A stretch of DNA of 64,000 nucleotides, from contig JBLDXI010000015.1 in assembly GCA_047495785.1 (NCBI GenBank), positions 186,001 through 250,000 on the forward strand, written 5' to 3'. The position numbers and the translations under genes are program-made. This document shows positions 11,700 to 23,001 of the stretch, piece by piece. The DNA is from Lepidodermella squamata. Taxonomy: Eukaryota > Gastrotricha. Position 1 is the stretch's first letter, and each line of letters opens with the position of its first letter. The notes under the pieces are model-generated. The model made no database searches. It saw only the letters and a program-made list of their open reading frames with translations, and was not told the DNA's origin.

Positions 11700-14505
11700 T
11701 CATTTAGTACGCGGCGATTCGCAGTTCTATTCAGCCCTCTGCCGCGACTTCATCATGGCATTCACTGACAAGCGATCTGAAACACGACCGACAATCGATC
11801 ACATATTCCGATTCGGCGAGCCAAGCAACGAGGAAGCCATTAAGGTAATATAATTTAATTCAATTGTACCATATAACCAAGCTATTATAATTGAATTGAG
11901 GCTGTAACATGTCACTTTGACTTTATCCGCAGTAATTAAAATAGTATTATGTTGACAATTATTGATATCCTGCTCCAAGTCAAGCCTCTACCTCTGAGCT
12001 TATTTCCCGAGTCCTATGTTTATAACAAAAAAATATATTTCCGATTGGCAGATTTTGGAATGGAATTCCGCCTTGGGCATAGCCACCATCGTGGCATCAC
12101 ACCGGTCGTGCGCAATTGTCACGTTGAAAGCCCGATTCCGGTCATGGGTTATAGACTCATAGACATAACAGAAGAGTTAGAACCGGCCATGGTAGATTCG
12201 CATCAATGCGCTCTCATACCATAGTTCTCACTGGTGTCAATTCCGCCATGGCTTGCCAAACCATGTCATACGTGAGTGCGCATTGACGCGATTCTACCAT
12301 GGCCGGTTCTAACTCTTCTGTTATGTCAATGAGTCTATAACCCATGACCGGAAAAAACATTTCGCAGATGGAATCGAACCATCGTGCTTCTAGATAGCAT
12401 AGACAACACTGTAACAGATAGGACACCAACGATCTTTCCATAGTGAATTATTCGAGCTGAATTTGCAAAGAGTGCGGCACGCGACCACTTTTTATGCCAC
12501 CCAACGCCCTATCCGCCCATTATATTTTTAATTAATTTCAAAAATTAAAAACTCCACGTGGACCTTTTTCGAAAATTTTGATTTTCTGCTCATAAATACT
12601 AGAAGCGGCCTTCTATCTAATGATACCAGGTACACCTGGTGGTCCCTTATGGATAATTTTCTAAAATTCGCCAAAATGGGTTATATTTGGTGATTTTGGG
12701 CAAAATTGCCACTCTTCTGCCACGGTTGGCTCTTTCGGAAAAATTTTGAAAATTTTGAAAAAATTAGTTTATCCATATTGAGAAATTTCTCTATCCGATG
12801 ATATACAATTTGTCGGGTAAATAATTTATTTCGATTTTCCGATTTTTTCTTAGCTGGAAAAAGCATTATTTGCCAACATATTTCTGAATAAAAGAACGCT
12901 GTGAGGGAATTCAAAGTCCAATATGCACGGCCTGAAAAAATCGGAAAATCGAAATAAATGATTTACCCGACAAATTTTATATCATCGGATAGAGAAATTT
13001 CTCAATATGGATAAACTAATTTTTTCAAAATTTTCAAAATTTTTCCGAAAGAGCCAACCGTGGCAGAAGAGTGGCAATTTTGCCCAAATTGTTGTAAACC
13101 ATTTTTTTGTTGGTTGTTGTCGGGTTGGTAAACCACCAACCCGACCCCACGACCACACCCTGCAAAAAATAGTTGAACTTTGACACAGCAAATCGAGCCT
13201 AAAATGATATAAAATATTTTTGCGTTTTGTTTGCAGGAATTGGTGAGATGCGCTCTTGAAAATGATGCAACGGGAATGTCCAAACTGCTGATGCGCCGCA
13301 ACCAATTGGGCCTGGATACTAATGGAAAATATTGGGAAGGGGAATACAGTTGGGAAAGCAATGCAACCGCACTTCATGCTGCAGCATCCAAAGGCCATGT
13401 TGGAATTGTTGAACTGCTGGCGGGAGAATTCCAAGCCGATGTGGAGGCCGATAAGGATGGCAAGACGGCAATGCACTACGCCGCCTCGAATGGCTATGCT
13501 GACGTCGTGAAACTGCTGGCGGGCACGTTCAACGCCAGAGTTAACGCAGCAGATAGGAGCGGCTCCACGCCATTGCACATGGCCTCCGAGAGTGGCTATG
13601 TTGACGTGGTGGAACTGCTGGCGGGCACGCTCAATGCGGACGTCAACGCGGAAAATAAGTATGGCTACACGCCATTGCACTTGGCCGCCTGCAATGGAAA
13701 AGCTGACGTGGTGGAACTGCTGGCGGGCACGTTCAATGCCGATGTCAACACGGCGAATGTGGAAGGCATAACGCCGTTAAACAGTGCCGCCGCGAATGGC
13801 AAAGCTGACGTCGTGGAATTGCTGGCGGGCAAGTTCAATGCTGATGTTCACGCGGCGGATGAGGAAGGCATGACGCCGTTACACAGTGCCGCTATGCTTG
13901 GCGAAGCTGAAGTCGTGGAACTGCTGGCGGGCACGTTCAATGCCGATGTCAACACGGCGAATGTGGAAGGTGACACGCCATTGCACTCGGTCGCCTATTG
14001 GGGCAATGCTGCCATCGTGCAACTGCTGGCGGGCAAGTTTAAAGCCAATGTTAACGCGGCTGATGAGAATGGCAGCACGCCATTGCACGATGCCGCCTCG
14101 AAAGGCAAACATGACGTCGTGAAACTGCTGGCGGAAAAGTTCAAAGCCAATGTTAACGCGGCAACTAAGAGTGGCAAGACGCCATTGCACTTGGCCGCCT
14201 TAAATGGCAAAGCTGACATCGTGGAACTGCTAGCGAGCGAAGCCGACGTCAACGCGGCAGATAATGAATGTTATTCGCCACTGATGAGAGCTGCCTATTG
14301 TACACAACCTGAAGTTGTTGATCTTCTTGTCAATAAATTCAAAGCCAATGTGAACCTGAAGAACAAGAATGGACAAACTGCACTGGATTTGGCTGAAAAC
14401 CCTAGTTGTGAATCTGATAAGAATTCTGATAAACAACGGCAAATTGTCCGAATCCTTTCAGGAGTTCTTGCTATTCATGAAAACCGCAAACGAAAACTTT
14501 GCTGA
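11700..14505 (+). CDS. 5'-truncated kinase/ankyrin paralogue (11 ankyrin repeats)
   Basis: Two exons are visible, 11700-11844 and 13237-14505, joined in phase 0. The first aligns with exon 6 of the intact gene at 23.5-29.6 kb: YSALCRDFIM and RPTIDHI match YSAECRDFIM and RPTIDQV of kinase subdomain XI. It ends at the equivalent EEAIK junction. The second encodes about 11 ankyrin repeats of 34 aa, then a charged C-terminus. I find no kinase N-lobe, catalytic loop or DFG between the WD40 gene and this exon. So it is either a 5'-truncated duplicate or an independently transcribed ankyrin protein starting at ATG 11755-11757 (MAFTDKRSE). The ankyrin frame is intact over 420 codons, arguing for recent or continuing constraint. 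A 394-bp foldback element lies in the intron. Confidence 0.65.
12138..12351. repeat. Inverted repeat (about 70-bp arms) in the truncated ankyrin gene intron
   Basis: CCGGTCATGGGTTATAGACT at the left end is mirrored at the right end as its complement. The arms continue through a GTTAGAACCGGCCATGGTAGA segment with few mismatches, around a spacer of about 65 bp. Probably a small foldback element adjoining the tRNA-like stretch at 12352. Confidence 0.7.
12352..12441 (-). repeat. tRNA-like (SINE-type) remnant
   Basis: On the minus strand there is a good pol III B box (GGTTCGATTCC) inside a perfect 5-bp T-stem (GATGG/CCATC). The D-arm, anticodon stem and acceptor stem do not form, so this is a tRNA-derived remnant rather than a tRNA gene. 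Confidence 0.4.
12695..13088. repeat. Near-perfect 394-bp palindrome (about 154-bp arms)
   Basis: The left arm, from GGGCAAAATTGCCACTCTTC through to GATTTTCCGATTTTTTC near 12848, recurs inverted from about 12934 to 13088 with very few differences. The spacer is about 85 bp. It lies about 150 bp before the ankyrin exon acceptor. A transcript would fold into a long hairpin. No TIR family or target duplication was identified. Confidence 0.85.
13361..14400 (+). repeat. Array of 102-bp ankyrin-encoding units
   Basis: About ten tandem units of 102 bp (one is shorter at about 14230-14270) encode 34-residue ankyrin repeats of the pattern GxTPLHxAAxxGKADVVELLAG then FNADVNAAD. The DNA framework is strongly conserved between units, while the codon after the first Gly, the codon after His and the pair after AA vary. 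Confidence 0.9.
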
Positions 14506-17315
14506 GTAGCAAGGCACATCGACAGACACAAATTAACCATAACTCAACGCGATTCAATTACTTCATCTCACTATACTGTTATGATCAATTAGTATTGCGA
14601 ATCGATTCATATGCTTGATCCACTCAGGCTGGCATACCTATGACTATAAAAACCGAACAAGAAAATAAAATAATCAAGGTGTTATTGTGTTGTTTATCAC
14701 TGTGAAAATATTACGCTTGTGATCGAAGAGTGCACAATTAAGGAGTGGCTTTTACCTTCTAGACTCGGTGTGCTTGAGCAATTGCCTGCCTGTGACAATA
14801 CAAGCCATTATGCTGATCTGAGAAACGCGTGACCTTCCGACCTACTTGCCATGGGCATGTCCCCAATCAACCAAAGGCTATGCCCAGCTAAGTAGGTATC
14901 TTATTCGGTAGCCATCAGCTGTACAACTTTGACTCACTTGGAACTGCGAGGCATTATGATCGAACAGCTGTATTTTGATTTTTACGTGACGATAGGGGCA
15001 GAGTGTACAGTCTCGAAGATATCGTCGTCCCCGAGAAAAAAGTGCTGAAAAGGTCTGAAATACCAGGTTCAAAGATCAATGAAATCATGAGTTGGAAAAG
15101 GCGTGAAAGAAAGAGCATTTAAAGAGCAGCTTACTTTCTGTGAATCCGAGAACCGCAACTGAAATCAATCAAGTTTCACACAGATCGATTTTACGCCGAG
15201 GGGAACATAAGTATTCGACTTGAATCAATTTGACCTTGACTATTTCTGACAGAGATGGATTGCCATTTTTTTACAGGAAGTAATTATACGCATGGCAGGG
15301 AGAGGGAATTTCCAGTGCATATACGGCATCTTAATCGCAGATGAGAATTCCCGTGTGCATTATTTGATATTTGGCCTAGAGCGGCTTTTGCTTGTGTCGC
15401 AACATACCTAATACACCTCAAATATTATTTTAAAATGCAGTTACATCTAAATTTCATGCAAATATGTAAAAGCATCAACGCAATCGGCACGTGGCACATG
15501 GCCAACACGTGTTGTACGCAGTACCAGCGCGTTGATACCTGCACGCTGTTTGCAAGTCGCGGATGGCTGAAAGTTGTCGCAGAATGCCTAATACGCAAAA
15601 GCAACAACGCAGGCAGTTTACCTATATGAGTCATGTTTTATACACAGACTGCTGACTGACTATGCTCTATTGTAGCTGTTGCGAAGCCGATAGCATGCAG
15701 TCGACACGTAGACTCGCAAACATTTGTTATTTATTTTAGCAGCAACAACACCGCACGTCGGCTAATTCCGCATCGGATTTGAACTTGTTCGGTATAATAT
15801 ACTACATACCAGTAGGTATTCTATAGCCGCAATTTAAACTCCAGATTTTTGTTCAATTGCACTCGAGCGTGATTACTCACACTTTAATAACTCGCTTTTC
15901 GGGAAAATTCTTGTTTGCAACATTCGTAGATGCAACACAGCCAGATGTTGCATAAAATCTTTTCCTATCCTATCATCATTATTTCCTCATCATAAAATCC
16001 TATCATTTCTTTACAGTCAATTCTTCAGCACTGATCTCTCTCCTCTTTTGAACACTACAGTAGCGCAGAAAGATTTTGGGCAGGGTAACTTTGGATACTT
16101 TGCGGGTGAACAGCTTTGCGACGCCGAGAAGGACAAGAACACCGGGTTTTATGCATAAACTTGCCCGTGTTTTGTGCTTTCAAATGCCGCAAATCCCAAA
16201 TTGATTAGAGCAATACTTGATTTTTAAGAAATATTTTCTTTTTTTGGGGATGATGGTTTAGGGTCGCCTCAATTTTCTTAACAAAATCGATCATTTAGGG
16301 ACGAAAATTGGTGTGGGTATCCTAAGAGCGTTGCTCTCTCACCCCTCACTTATCGATAGAAATGGAAATGCGACGATTTGCCTGAAGTTCTGGTAAAAAT
16401 TGGCCAATTTCAGACTGTATGTAAATGCGGCTGATGCGGCTGAGCGAAAGTGAATTGTTCTCATTTTTTCTTCGGAAAACTGATGAATTTTTTCGAAATT
16501 TGACCCAAAGTTCAGTATTAAATCCTGAAAACTCACAAGGCCATTCGGCAATCAAGTGAGCGCCCAGAATTGCCCATTTAATTTTTCACTTTAGTCTTCA
16601 ATTGTTTCCATCGCCATCGCCAAAAATCAGGCAGAAGTTGTATGATGAAATTTGTAAATTTCGTTAGAGAATTTCAGCAGCAAAGCGTGAGCATTTAATT
16701 TGGCAACAATTTCCATCAAAATGCTAAAAGCGCACTAGAATTCGAATTAAAAAAAAAAAGATGAATCATCACAGCGTTCGAAAATCAATTTTTCACCCTG
16801 TGGAAAAATCCGATTAATTTCTTCTCAATTATAATGCCTAGAAATTTCTACGTCTTCATCTCACCTGAGCTTAAGGCTCTCACAAACAACACCTCGCAAA
16901 AACTTGGAATTTTTCTCGAGACTATTTCGATGTTGATCTTCTTTAATACCTCGCCCTTAATTGGGATCGTTAAATCCGAAGTTTTCATCGGATATCCTAA
17001 TATTAATATAATCTGTAATTGAAAGATTATTACCAGCATGCAGAAGTCCTAACCTATAAGACAATTCAGCTGAAGTGACTTGTGGGAAACGTTTAATCGG
17101 TCCAATATCGGTTTATAGCAGGTATCGGTTTTTAAAGAAATCATGAATCAATCGATCACTTTGGGACAGCGTTTGTAATCGGCAGTCCCATAGCGTTGAT
17201 TTCTCAGTAGGAAAGTAAAGGTCCAACGATTGGTTTTTATTCAATTTTTATTGTTTATTTCTGTAGTGACTATATTTTCAAACAAACCTTCTTGAAACTT
17301 TGAATATTTGGAAAA
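14506..17315. other. 2.8-kb intergenic region, no gene recognised
   Basis: AT-rich sequence with scattered short open frames lacking coding composition or recognisable motifs. I see no RNA gene or structured repeat. The start of this stretch should hold the ankyrin 3' UTR, with AAATAAAATAATC near 14660 as a possible poly(A) signal. The last 200 bp should hold the promoter of the secreted protein gene. Confidence 0.4.
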
Positions 17316-20016
17316 ATGCGTGTGACTCGCATATTCGCAATTTGCCTCGTCGGCGCCACCGTGATGCTAGCGGCATTCGGATCAGCGGCCGCCGAAGACC
17401 ACGCGGCGGTGCTGGTGCGGCAACGCCGCGGCTTCCTGTCGTCGCTGGACTCGTGGTTCTCGCGCAACATCGAGGAGCCGCTCAAGGACAAGGTGATCAA
17501 CCCGGCGCGGGCGTGGATCGCCGACAAGTGGAACGCCAACAAGGACAAGTCGGTGGCGCAAATGTCGGACGAGGCGCGCGACGCCGCCAAGCAGAAAATC
17601 GACGCCATGCTCGCTCAGATCGACGAGGTAAATACGAGTGGAAAAACTGAAAACTTTAAAAATATCTAAAAAATATGGAGAAAAATATTTATATAGAGAG
17701 TTTATGAATAATTATTGGTAGATGATATGAAAATTTAAAATAATCGAAAAATTTAAGAATCAGATATTCGAAGTTGGAATTTCAAAAAGCAAATGCGGTC
17801 CTATCGATTTTCTATTGCGAATGTTCTCGAGATTACAGATATTATTTTTATTTATTTCAAAAAGTGAAATTTCGGGTCCCCCACAGAGTAGCAGGCTTCA
17901 AATAAAGCACAGAGCAACAAATGGTGCAAACACCAGAGTTGCGTTTTTTATGGTGTCCAGAAAGCTATTGTTCGACGTTGTGATCAATTCTTCGAACACC
18001 TCCGCAACAGAGAAATAACAATCAAGTAATTAGGCTGGAGCTGTCCGAGCTCGAGAGGCAAACAGTTAAGACTAATCACCCTCCAACTTGATTAGATTAA
18101 GCCTTGACAAATCGTGACATGATTGTAATTAATTTACGACATAGCGCCATCTGACCCTCGTTAATTTATGACGACGTGGCATACGGTCACTTTGTAGCTA
18201 AACGTCGTGGGAAAGCCTTTTTTATTTCGTCGGCACGATCCGCGAAAATCGAGAGAAATATTGATTTTTGGAAATTTTTCGAAATTTACCGAAAATTCGC
18301 AATTCAATCAACTGTCAAATGACGATTATTTTGAATCCAAACTTATCAAAAAATCCGTAGTTCAATATTTCTGAATTTAAAGTTTAACGATTGCTTTGAA
18401 AAGCATAAGCTAAGCTATGTGTGTCATCTGGTCTTTATTGTCATAATTAGCCCGCGGACACCATAAAAAACGCAACTCAGATTAAATGGCAACAAATCAC
18501 AGAAGCATTAAAGTGAAATAAAAAACGTGTTTACTCGATTTTTTTGAGTGCGCGCGGACACACGTGTTACGCAATGCGTTGCAAGTCATGCTCGTGTGTG
18601 CATGTCTTTAAAATAGCGCATGAACATGATGATTGCTCATTCGTTTTATTTGATTTATTTGATTATTTGATGGCATTTCAAAACTTCATTCAACTGCTTA
18701 CTGCTATTATTTTGATGGCTAAAATCGTCGCCAACCTGAAAATGTTGCTAGCGATGCTCCTCCGGCCAATCTAGGCCGGGGTCGGCCACCGAAGAATGCT
18801 GGCGCAGTTTCAGAGCAACCAATGAAACGTGGCCGCGGTCGCCGCCGTGAAACCCAACGCAGCTGTTACGAGTCTGAAAAAGCGGCGCGCGCAGAATAAG
18901 ACTATGACGTCCGATTGTGAAATTGTGAAAAACTTTGCCATGTAATTTTGTTACATACCTGGATAGCTTGATCGCTTAAATCTCAATCTCAATCTTAAAT
19001 CTCAATAAAATAAATAAAATCGCAAGCAAATAAAAAATGTTTCATCTGGTTGCGCACCTCAAAAAGTGGTCCTAATTGCTTCGCGAAAATCACTACTTGC
19101 ATGCCACCAACATTAAGCAGCTTTGGTTTAACACGCGGTGTTAATCTAATTAATAACGTTTATTTTACTTTGAAGCCTTTTTTAATTTACATGGAAGCCA
19201 TACTGCTTTGAAGCGTTTAATTTGAAGCCTGCTATTAAATTTTCCCTACTTTGTAGGGGACCCGAAATTTCAAAAATTTAAAAATTCAAAAATTTAAAAA
19301 GGTGAAATTTCAAATTTGAAGGTTGTTTTATAACTCAGAACTTTTTTCTAGGGTCCGCCTGTTACCGGTACTGCAATGTGGAGTAAATTTGGAAGAATAT
19401 TCTGTTTTTAGAATATAAATATAAATTGAAAACATTCAACAAATGCGAAAAATTTGATGATTTTTTCAACTGATAATTTCATTGATCTTTGTTCCTAGTG
19501 GCAAATATTACCGATTTTGGATTTCTCTCGATCGCTTTTTCTCATCCTTGGATGAAATTTGAATTCATTTTGAATTTTTGAAATTTAAATTTTTGTAATT
19601 TTCGAATTTTCGAAATTTTTAAAATTTCACTTTTGGATATTTTCATAATTCTCATTTGATAATTTATTAAAAAAAATTTCCAGTACCTCGGCAATGGAAC
19701 TGTCGACAGCGTGAAGACGAAATCGCGCGAGTCGATGGACAAGCTGGTTGCGTTCGGCAACCGCGTCGGCGCCTACCTGAAGAACAGCTCAGCCGAGTCG
19801 ATCGCCCAGGACGCTAAGAACCAACTCGGCAAGCTGGAATCGCTGTTCAGCGATGCGAAAAAGGCGTACGACGACGCGGCAGCCGGGCGGGCGACGTCGA
19901 CCGTGACCGATGAACAGGCGAAAATTCGCAAGGCCGACAGCGTAGCGGCTGATCTTGAGAAGCTGCGCGACAATTTGAAGGAGAGCCAGAAAGTTCTTAT
20001 CGAAGGCCACGCGTAA
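17316..20016 (+). CDS. Small secreted amphipathic-helix protein (214 aa, 2 exons)
   Basis: Exons 17316-17627 and 19684-20016 join in phase 0. The N-terminus (MRVTRIFAICLV..., to about residue 26) is a signal peptide. A short segment then ends in a dibasic RQRR site at about residues 34-37, a possible furin-type cleavage point. The remainder is helical, rich in Ala, Lys, Asp and Glu, with no cysteines, like small lipid-binding or hydrophilic stress-type helical proteins. I do not recognise the family and make no functional claim. A related, frame-disrupted copy lies 1.6 kb downstream with the intron at the equivalent place. The 2.06-kb intron contains a 1.4-kb TIR element. Exon GC content is far above that of the flanks. 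Confidence 0.75.
17938..18476. repeat. Nested inverted repeat, 21-bp perfect ends
   Basis: GTTGCGTTTTTTATGGTGTC (plus one more base) at 17938-17958 is exactly complementary to 18456-18476. It looks like a second, smaller element nested in the 17.9-19.3 kb element. Confidence 0.65.
18723..18899 (+). pseudogene. AT-hook protein C-terminal fragment inside a TIR element
   Basis: A 58-codon open stretch ends at TAA 18897-18899 and carries two AT-hook-like cores, GRGRPPK and KRGRGRRR, in a basic context. It is preceded immediately by an in-frame stop with no acceptor between, so it has no start. Several AATAAA signals follow at about 19000-19035. AT-hooks bind the minor groove of AT-rich DNA in chromatin proteins and also occur in some transposases. 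So this is either a captured host exon or retrocopy, or the relic of the element's own protein. Confidence 0.5.
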
Positions 20017-20378
20017 TAGAAGAAGTAGGCCGAGCGAAATTTCGATACGAATTTAAGCGGTCATAATCGACGATTGACATGATTTTTACACTAGCATTTT
20101 GAACACCTTTTCATTGTTATAGGCTCTGTTTTCACATCATTTTCATTACTGAGTAAATCACTGTTGTAGTAAAAATGAGAACAAAGAGTATAAGGGAAGT
20201 AATTTTGAAATTCGAGCGTTTCATTGGGCCAAATATTCATCTTGAATTTACCAAAGTTTACCAAAAAAATTGGCAAGCTCACATTTTTGAAATTACCTAA
20301 GCATTTCCAGTCAATTTCAGACAAATTGTTGATTGATGAAAAGATAAAAATAAAATACATAGCGATTTTATATCAGAA

Positions 20379-20874
20379 TACCGTAAAATCCGAAATAAGA
20401 GCGCAGGGGCTTATATTTTCAAAGAAACTGAAAACTGGGGGCTTAATACGGGAGAGGAGCAATTGTAGGCTGTGGTCTTATTTATTCAAATTCTCGAAGA
20501 TTCCAATGTTACAATTTAAATTATCAAACATTTAATAAATTTCTTATTCGTTGAGGTCGATGAAAAAAGATAAAACTGAACATTTTTGGCTCTTCTGTTG
20601 TCGGAAAAAGATGCGAGAAATTATTTATCTACTTACGAGTCGATCAATTTTCTCAATCAAGCAGCGATTTGTTGGTATTCCAAATCCCGAAATTGGAACG
20701 CAATTGAACATTATAAGTCATGTGAGGTATGCTAAGTTTTATTTGCACCCCGCGGGACTATTATAGGCCTGGGGGCTTATTCGTCCAGTCGTCGTAAAAA
20801 CTGGGGGCTTAAATCGGAAGAGGTCTCATTATAGACCAGTGGTCTTATTTAGGATTTTACGGTATCTTTCAGCG
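20379..20874. mobile_element. About 496-bp TIR element, TACCGTAAAATCC ends
   Basis: Left end TACCGTAAAATCCGAAATAAG and right end CTTATTTAGGATTTTACGGTA are inverted copies. The interior contains repeated GGGGGCTTAAT/GGGCTTATT motifs. No coding capacity and no clear target duplication. A decayed relative may lie at 10.9-11.2 kb. Confidence 0.7.
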
Positions 20875-20884
20875 GAACCAATTT

Positions 20885-21345
20885 TGACTGTAGCGGAACC
20901 AAATCCGCATGTTGCGGAACCTTATTTACGATAAGAAAAAGGTCGCTTTTCGAATATTTCCAGGAAATTAATGCAATTCATGAATTCTATGGTGAAGTGT
21001 GCGTCTTAAACAGAATTTCACGCTGGATTCAAAGATAATTTATTTTAAAGTATGACGATCAATCATGACATCCTAAAAAGCTTCGAAAATGGGTTTTAGA
21101 CCCATTGAAAATTCCAAAATTTGGTTCCGCCAGAAGGAAGACCCATTTTATATTGCGAATTTTCTCCAGCTAATTTTTTAACTCAAAATAAATTACAATT
21201 GAATTCACCATGAAATATTATATAAGACGCACTCTTCACCATAGAATTCACAAATTGCATTAATTTCCAGGAAATATTCGAAAACTCATTTTTCTTATCT
21301 AAAATTAGGTTCCGCAACAGGCAAATTTTGTTCCACTAAAAATAT
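20885..21345. mobile_element. Inverted-repeat element of the GGTTCCGC family
   Basis: GTTGCGGAACC at 20911 begins an arm of about 100 bp that recurs inverted, ending at 21318. The arms share AATATTTCCAGGAAATTAATG and a CTATGGTGAAGTGTGCGTCTTA-like segment. The centre has AAAATTCCAAAATTTGGTTCC, which also occurs at 25.15 kb. The outer boundaries are approximate. It abuts the preceding TIR element. Confidence 0.7.
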
Positions 21346-21636
21346 TCCGTTATTGTTATTGATTTTAGGGATAACTTTTAGGTCCCGATTTTCGATAAAA
21401 AATTCGATTTCAAGTCATCGTTTTCAAAAGCGTAAAAATTAGTGAATACAAGTCGTGTTAGAATCATAACTTCCGGCGCCTGATTCCACTCAACAGCGGT
21501 AGACATTGTAAAAAACGATGCAATGCAAGGCGCCTGCAACATCAGCCCAGCTCAGTATTGTAAATATAAAATCCAATTTTTCAAAATTCTTTTATCAATT
21601 TAAATATCATTTCGTATCATTTTTCTTTATTGAAAA

Positions 21637-22423
21637 ATGCGTTCACCAGTCGAGATCTGTGCCATTTTTTGTTTCGCCCTGTTTTTATGTGGCCTAATTA
21701 ATGCGGCCGCTAATGACCGCCCCATCGGCAATGAGCAAGATGAAGATTTTATCGTCGATTTGGACCGTCGAGGCATTTTAGGCGATATAGGCGATTGGTT
21801 CACGAACAACGTGATTGGCGTTGGTTCACGAACCTGTTGAAAATCACGTCATTGACCCGCTGTCGCGTTGGCTCGGCACACCTTGGCGGGAAAATAAGGC
21901 CAAAACTCTGCCGCAAATTGCCAAGGACGCGAAAATCGACGAATTGATTTCGAAACTCGCCAAGGTAATTTTAGAGCACTTCAAAGTTGTGTTTATAGTA
22001 GTAAATAGCTTTCGAAATTCTTCTCTTATTGATTGATTCAAATTTATTTTTTTAATTTGAGAAATGGTTGAATATCGATAGATGAGTCTGAAAAGTTAAA
22101 CTCTAAATTCTCATTTGATTGCTCTAAAAATGTGATTTTTCAGCTATTGGGCCGCTTTGATGTGCAGAAGTTTTACACATCGACATTTTTTGGAAGAAAG
22201 CTGACAGATTTCACGGCGGATATTGAGAAGTACCTCAGTCATAGTCAAGGAAGCAGAAAATCAGCTGCCGAAAATCATTGAATTCATAGACAAGGCTCAG
22301 GAGATCTACGATGCAGCTAGTACGAAGGCCGAATCCTTGGGCCGAGTTTTCTCGTTCAGCCGTGACATGGCCGATCTAGCGGATCGCGCCATGGCTGATC
22401 TGCAACAACTTCACAAGAAATGA
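21637..22423 (+). pseudogene. Frame-disrupted paralogue of the secreted helical protein
   Basis: A signal peptide (MRSPVEICAIFCFALFLCGL...) is followed by a dibasic DRRG site and a GDWFTNN segment paralleling SRNIEEP-type sequence of the 17.3-kb gene. The exon ends at a donor after 21964 and the second exon starts at 22144, both phase 0 as in the paralogue. Two shifts break the frame. One is near 21808-21823, where TTGGTTCACGAAC is repeated 26 bp apart (21795 and 21821). The other is an extra base near 22235. Downstream of each, homology resumes in another frame and the last frame ends at 22423. It is either a young pseudogene or carries consensus errors. The gene is tandem with its paralogue. 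Confidence 0.6.
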
Positions 22424-22604
22424 ATCGATAGCCGCGAAGCTCTGCTATCAAAAGAATGATACTTTTACTTAGAGGCAGAACATTTAATTTCGAGTTCGGA
22501 ATGCTTTGATTCTATTATTTTATAATTGGTTGGTTGAATTTTGGACTATAAATAAAACTCGGAATGGCACACGCAACGATACTTACAAGATTTAAATCCG
22601 TGTA

Positions 22605-23001
22605 TCACCGTGAATTTGGGTGACTTTCACAGTGGGGTAACATTGACATAATACCAAAATGGGGTGACTTCAGAATATCAAAAATCGAAGGTGGATAGGT
22701 AAAGACCCCATGAGGGGTACCGCTGGATAGCCCAAGAAAAGGCCAGTCTAGATACGTACCATGCGCATCAATGCAACCTATTTCGGGACAAGAAATTAGG
22801 GGTAAGGTTTGGGTAACATTTTCGGTGGAATAAATTAGGATCATATGCCATTTTCGAAGAAACCGTCCTTCAGGCTATCCAGCGGTACACCACTCATGGT
22901 GTCTTCACCTATTCACCTTCGATTTTTGATATGCTTCACCCCATGTAGGTATTATATGTTAATGTTATCCAACTATGAAAAGTCACCCCAATTTACGGTA
23001 G
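22605..23001. mobile_element. About 400-bp TIR element with 130-bp diverged arms
   Basis: The left arm (CACCGTGAATTTGGGTGACT ... AAAATCGAAGGTGGATAGGT ... TACCGCTGGATAGCC) is matched in inverted order on the right, ending ACCCCAATTTACGGTA. Arm identity is perhaps 80 per cent. The interior is unique AT-rich sequence. No protein. Confidence 0.75.

Larger units (their letters stand above)
17874..19263. mobile_element. 1.39-kb TIR element in intron of the secreted-protein gene
   Basis: The left end GGGTCCCCCACAGAGTAG and the right end CTACTTTGTAGGGGACCC are inverted copies. A subterminal AGCAGGCTTCAAAT is also mirrored. Both sides carry GAAATTTC (17866-17873 and 19264-19271), consistent with an 8-bp target duplication; because that octamer is its own complement it could also be part of the TIR. 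The interior holds a nested inverted repeat and an AT-hook ORF remnant. Confidence 0.7.

Noticed and set aside
13361-14400. CRISPR-like array
   Set aside because: The repeats are contiguous, coding and 102 bp without spacers; they encode ankyrin repeats.
21637-22423. Programmed frameshifting in the second secreted-protein copy
   Set aside because: Two separate shifts, one at a local microduplication, with no slippery site seen; pseudogene or consensus error is simpler.
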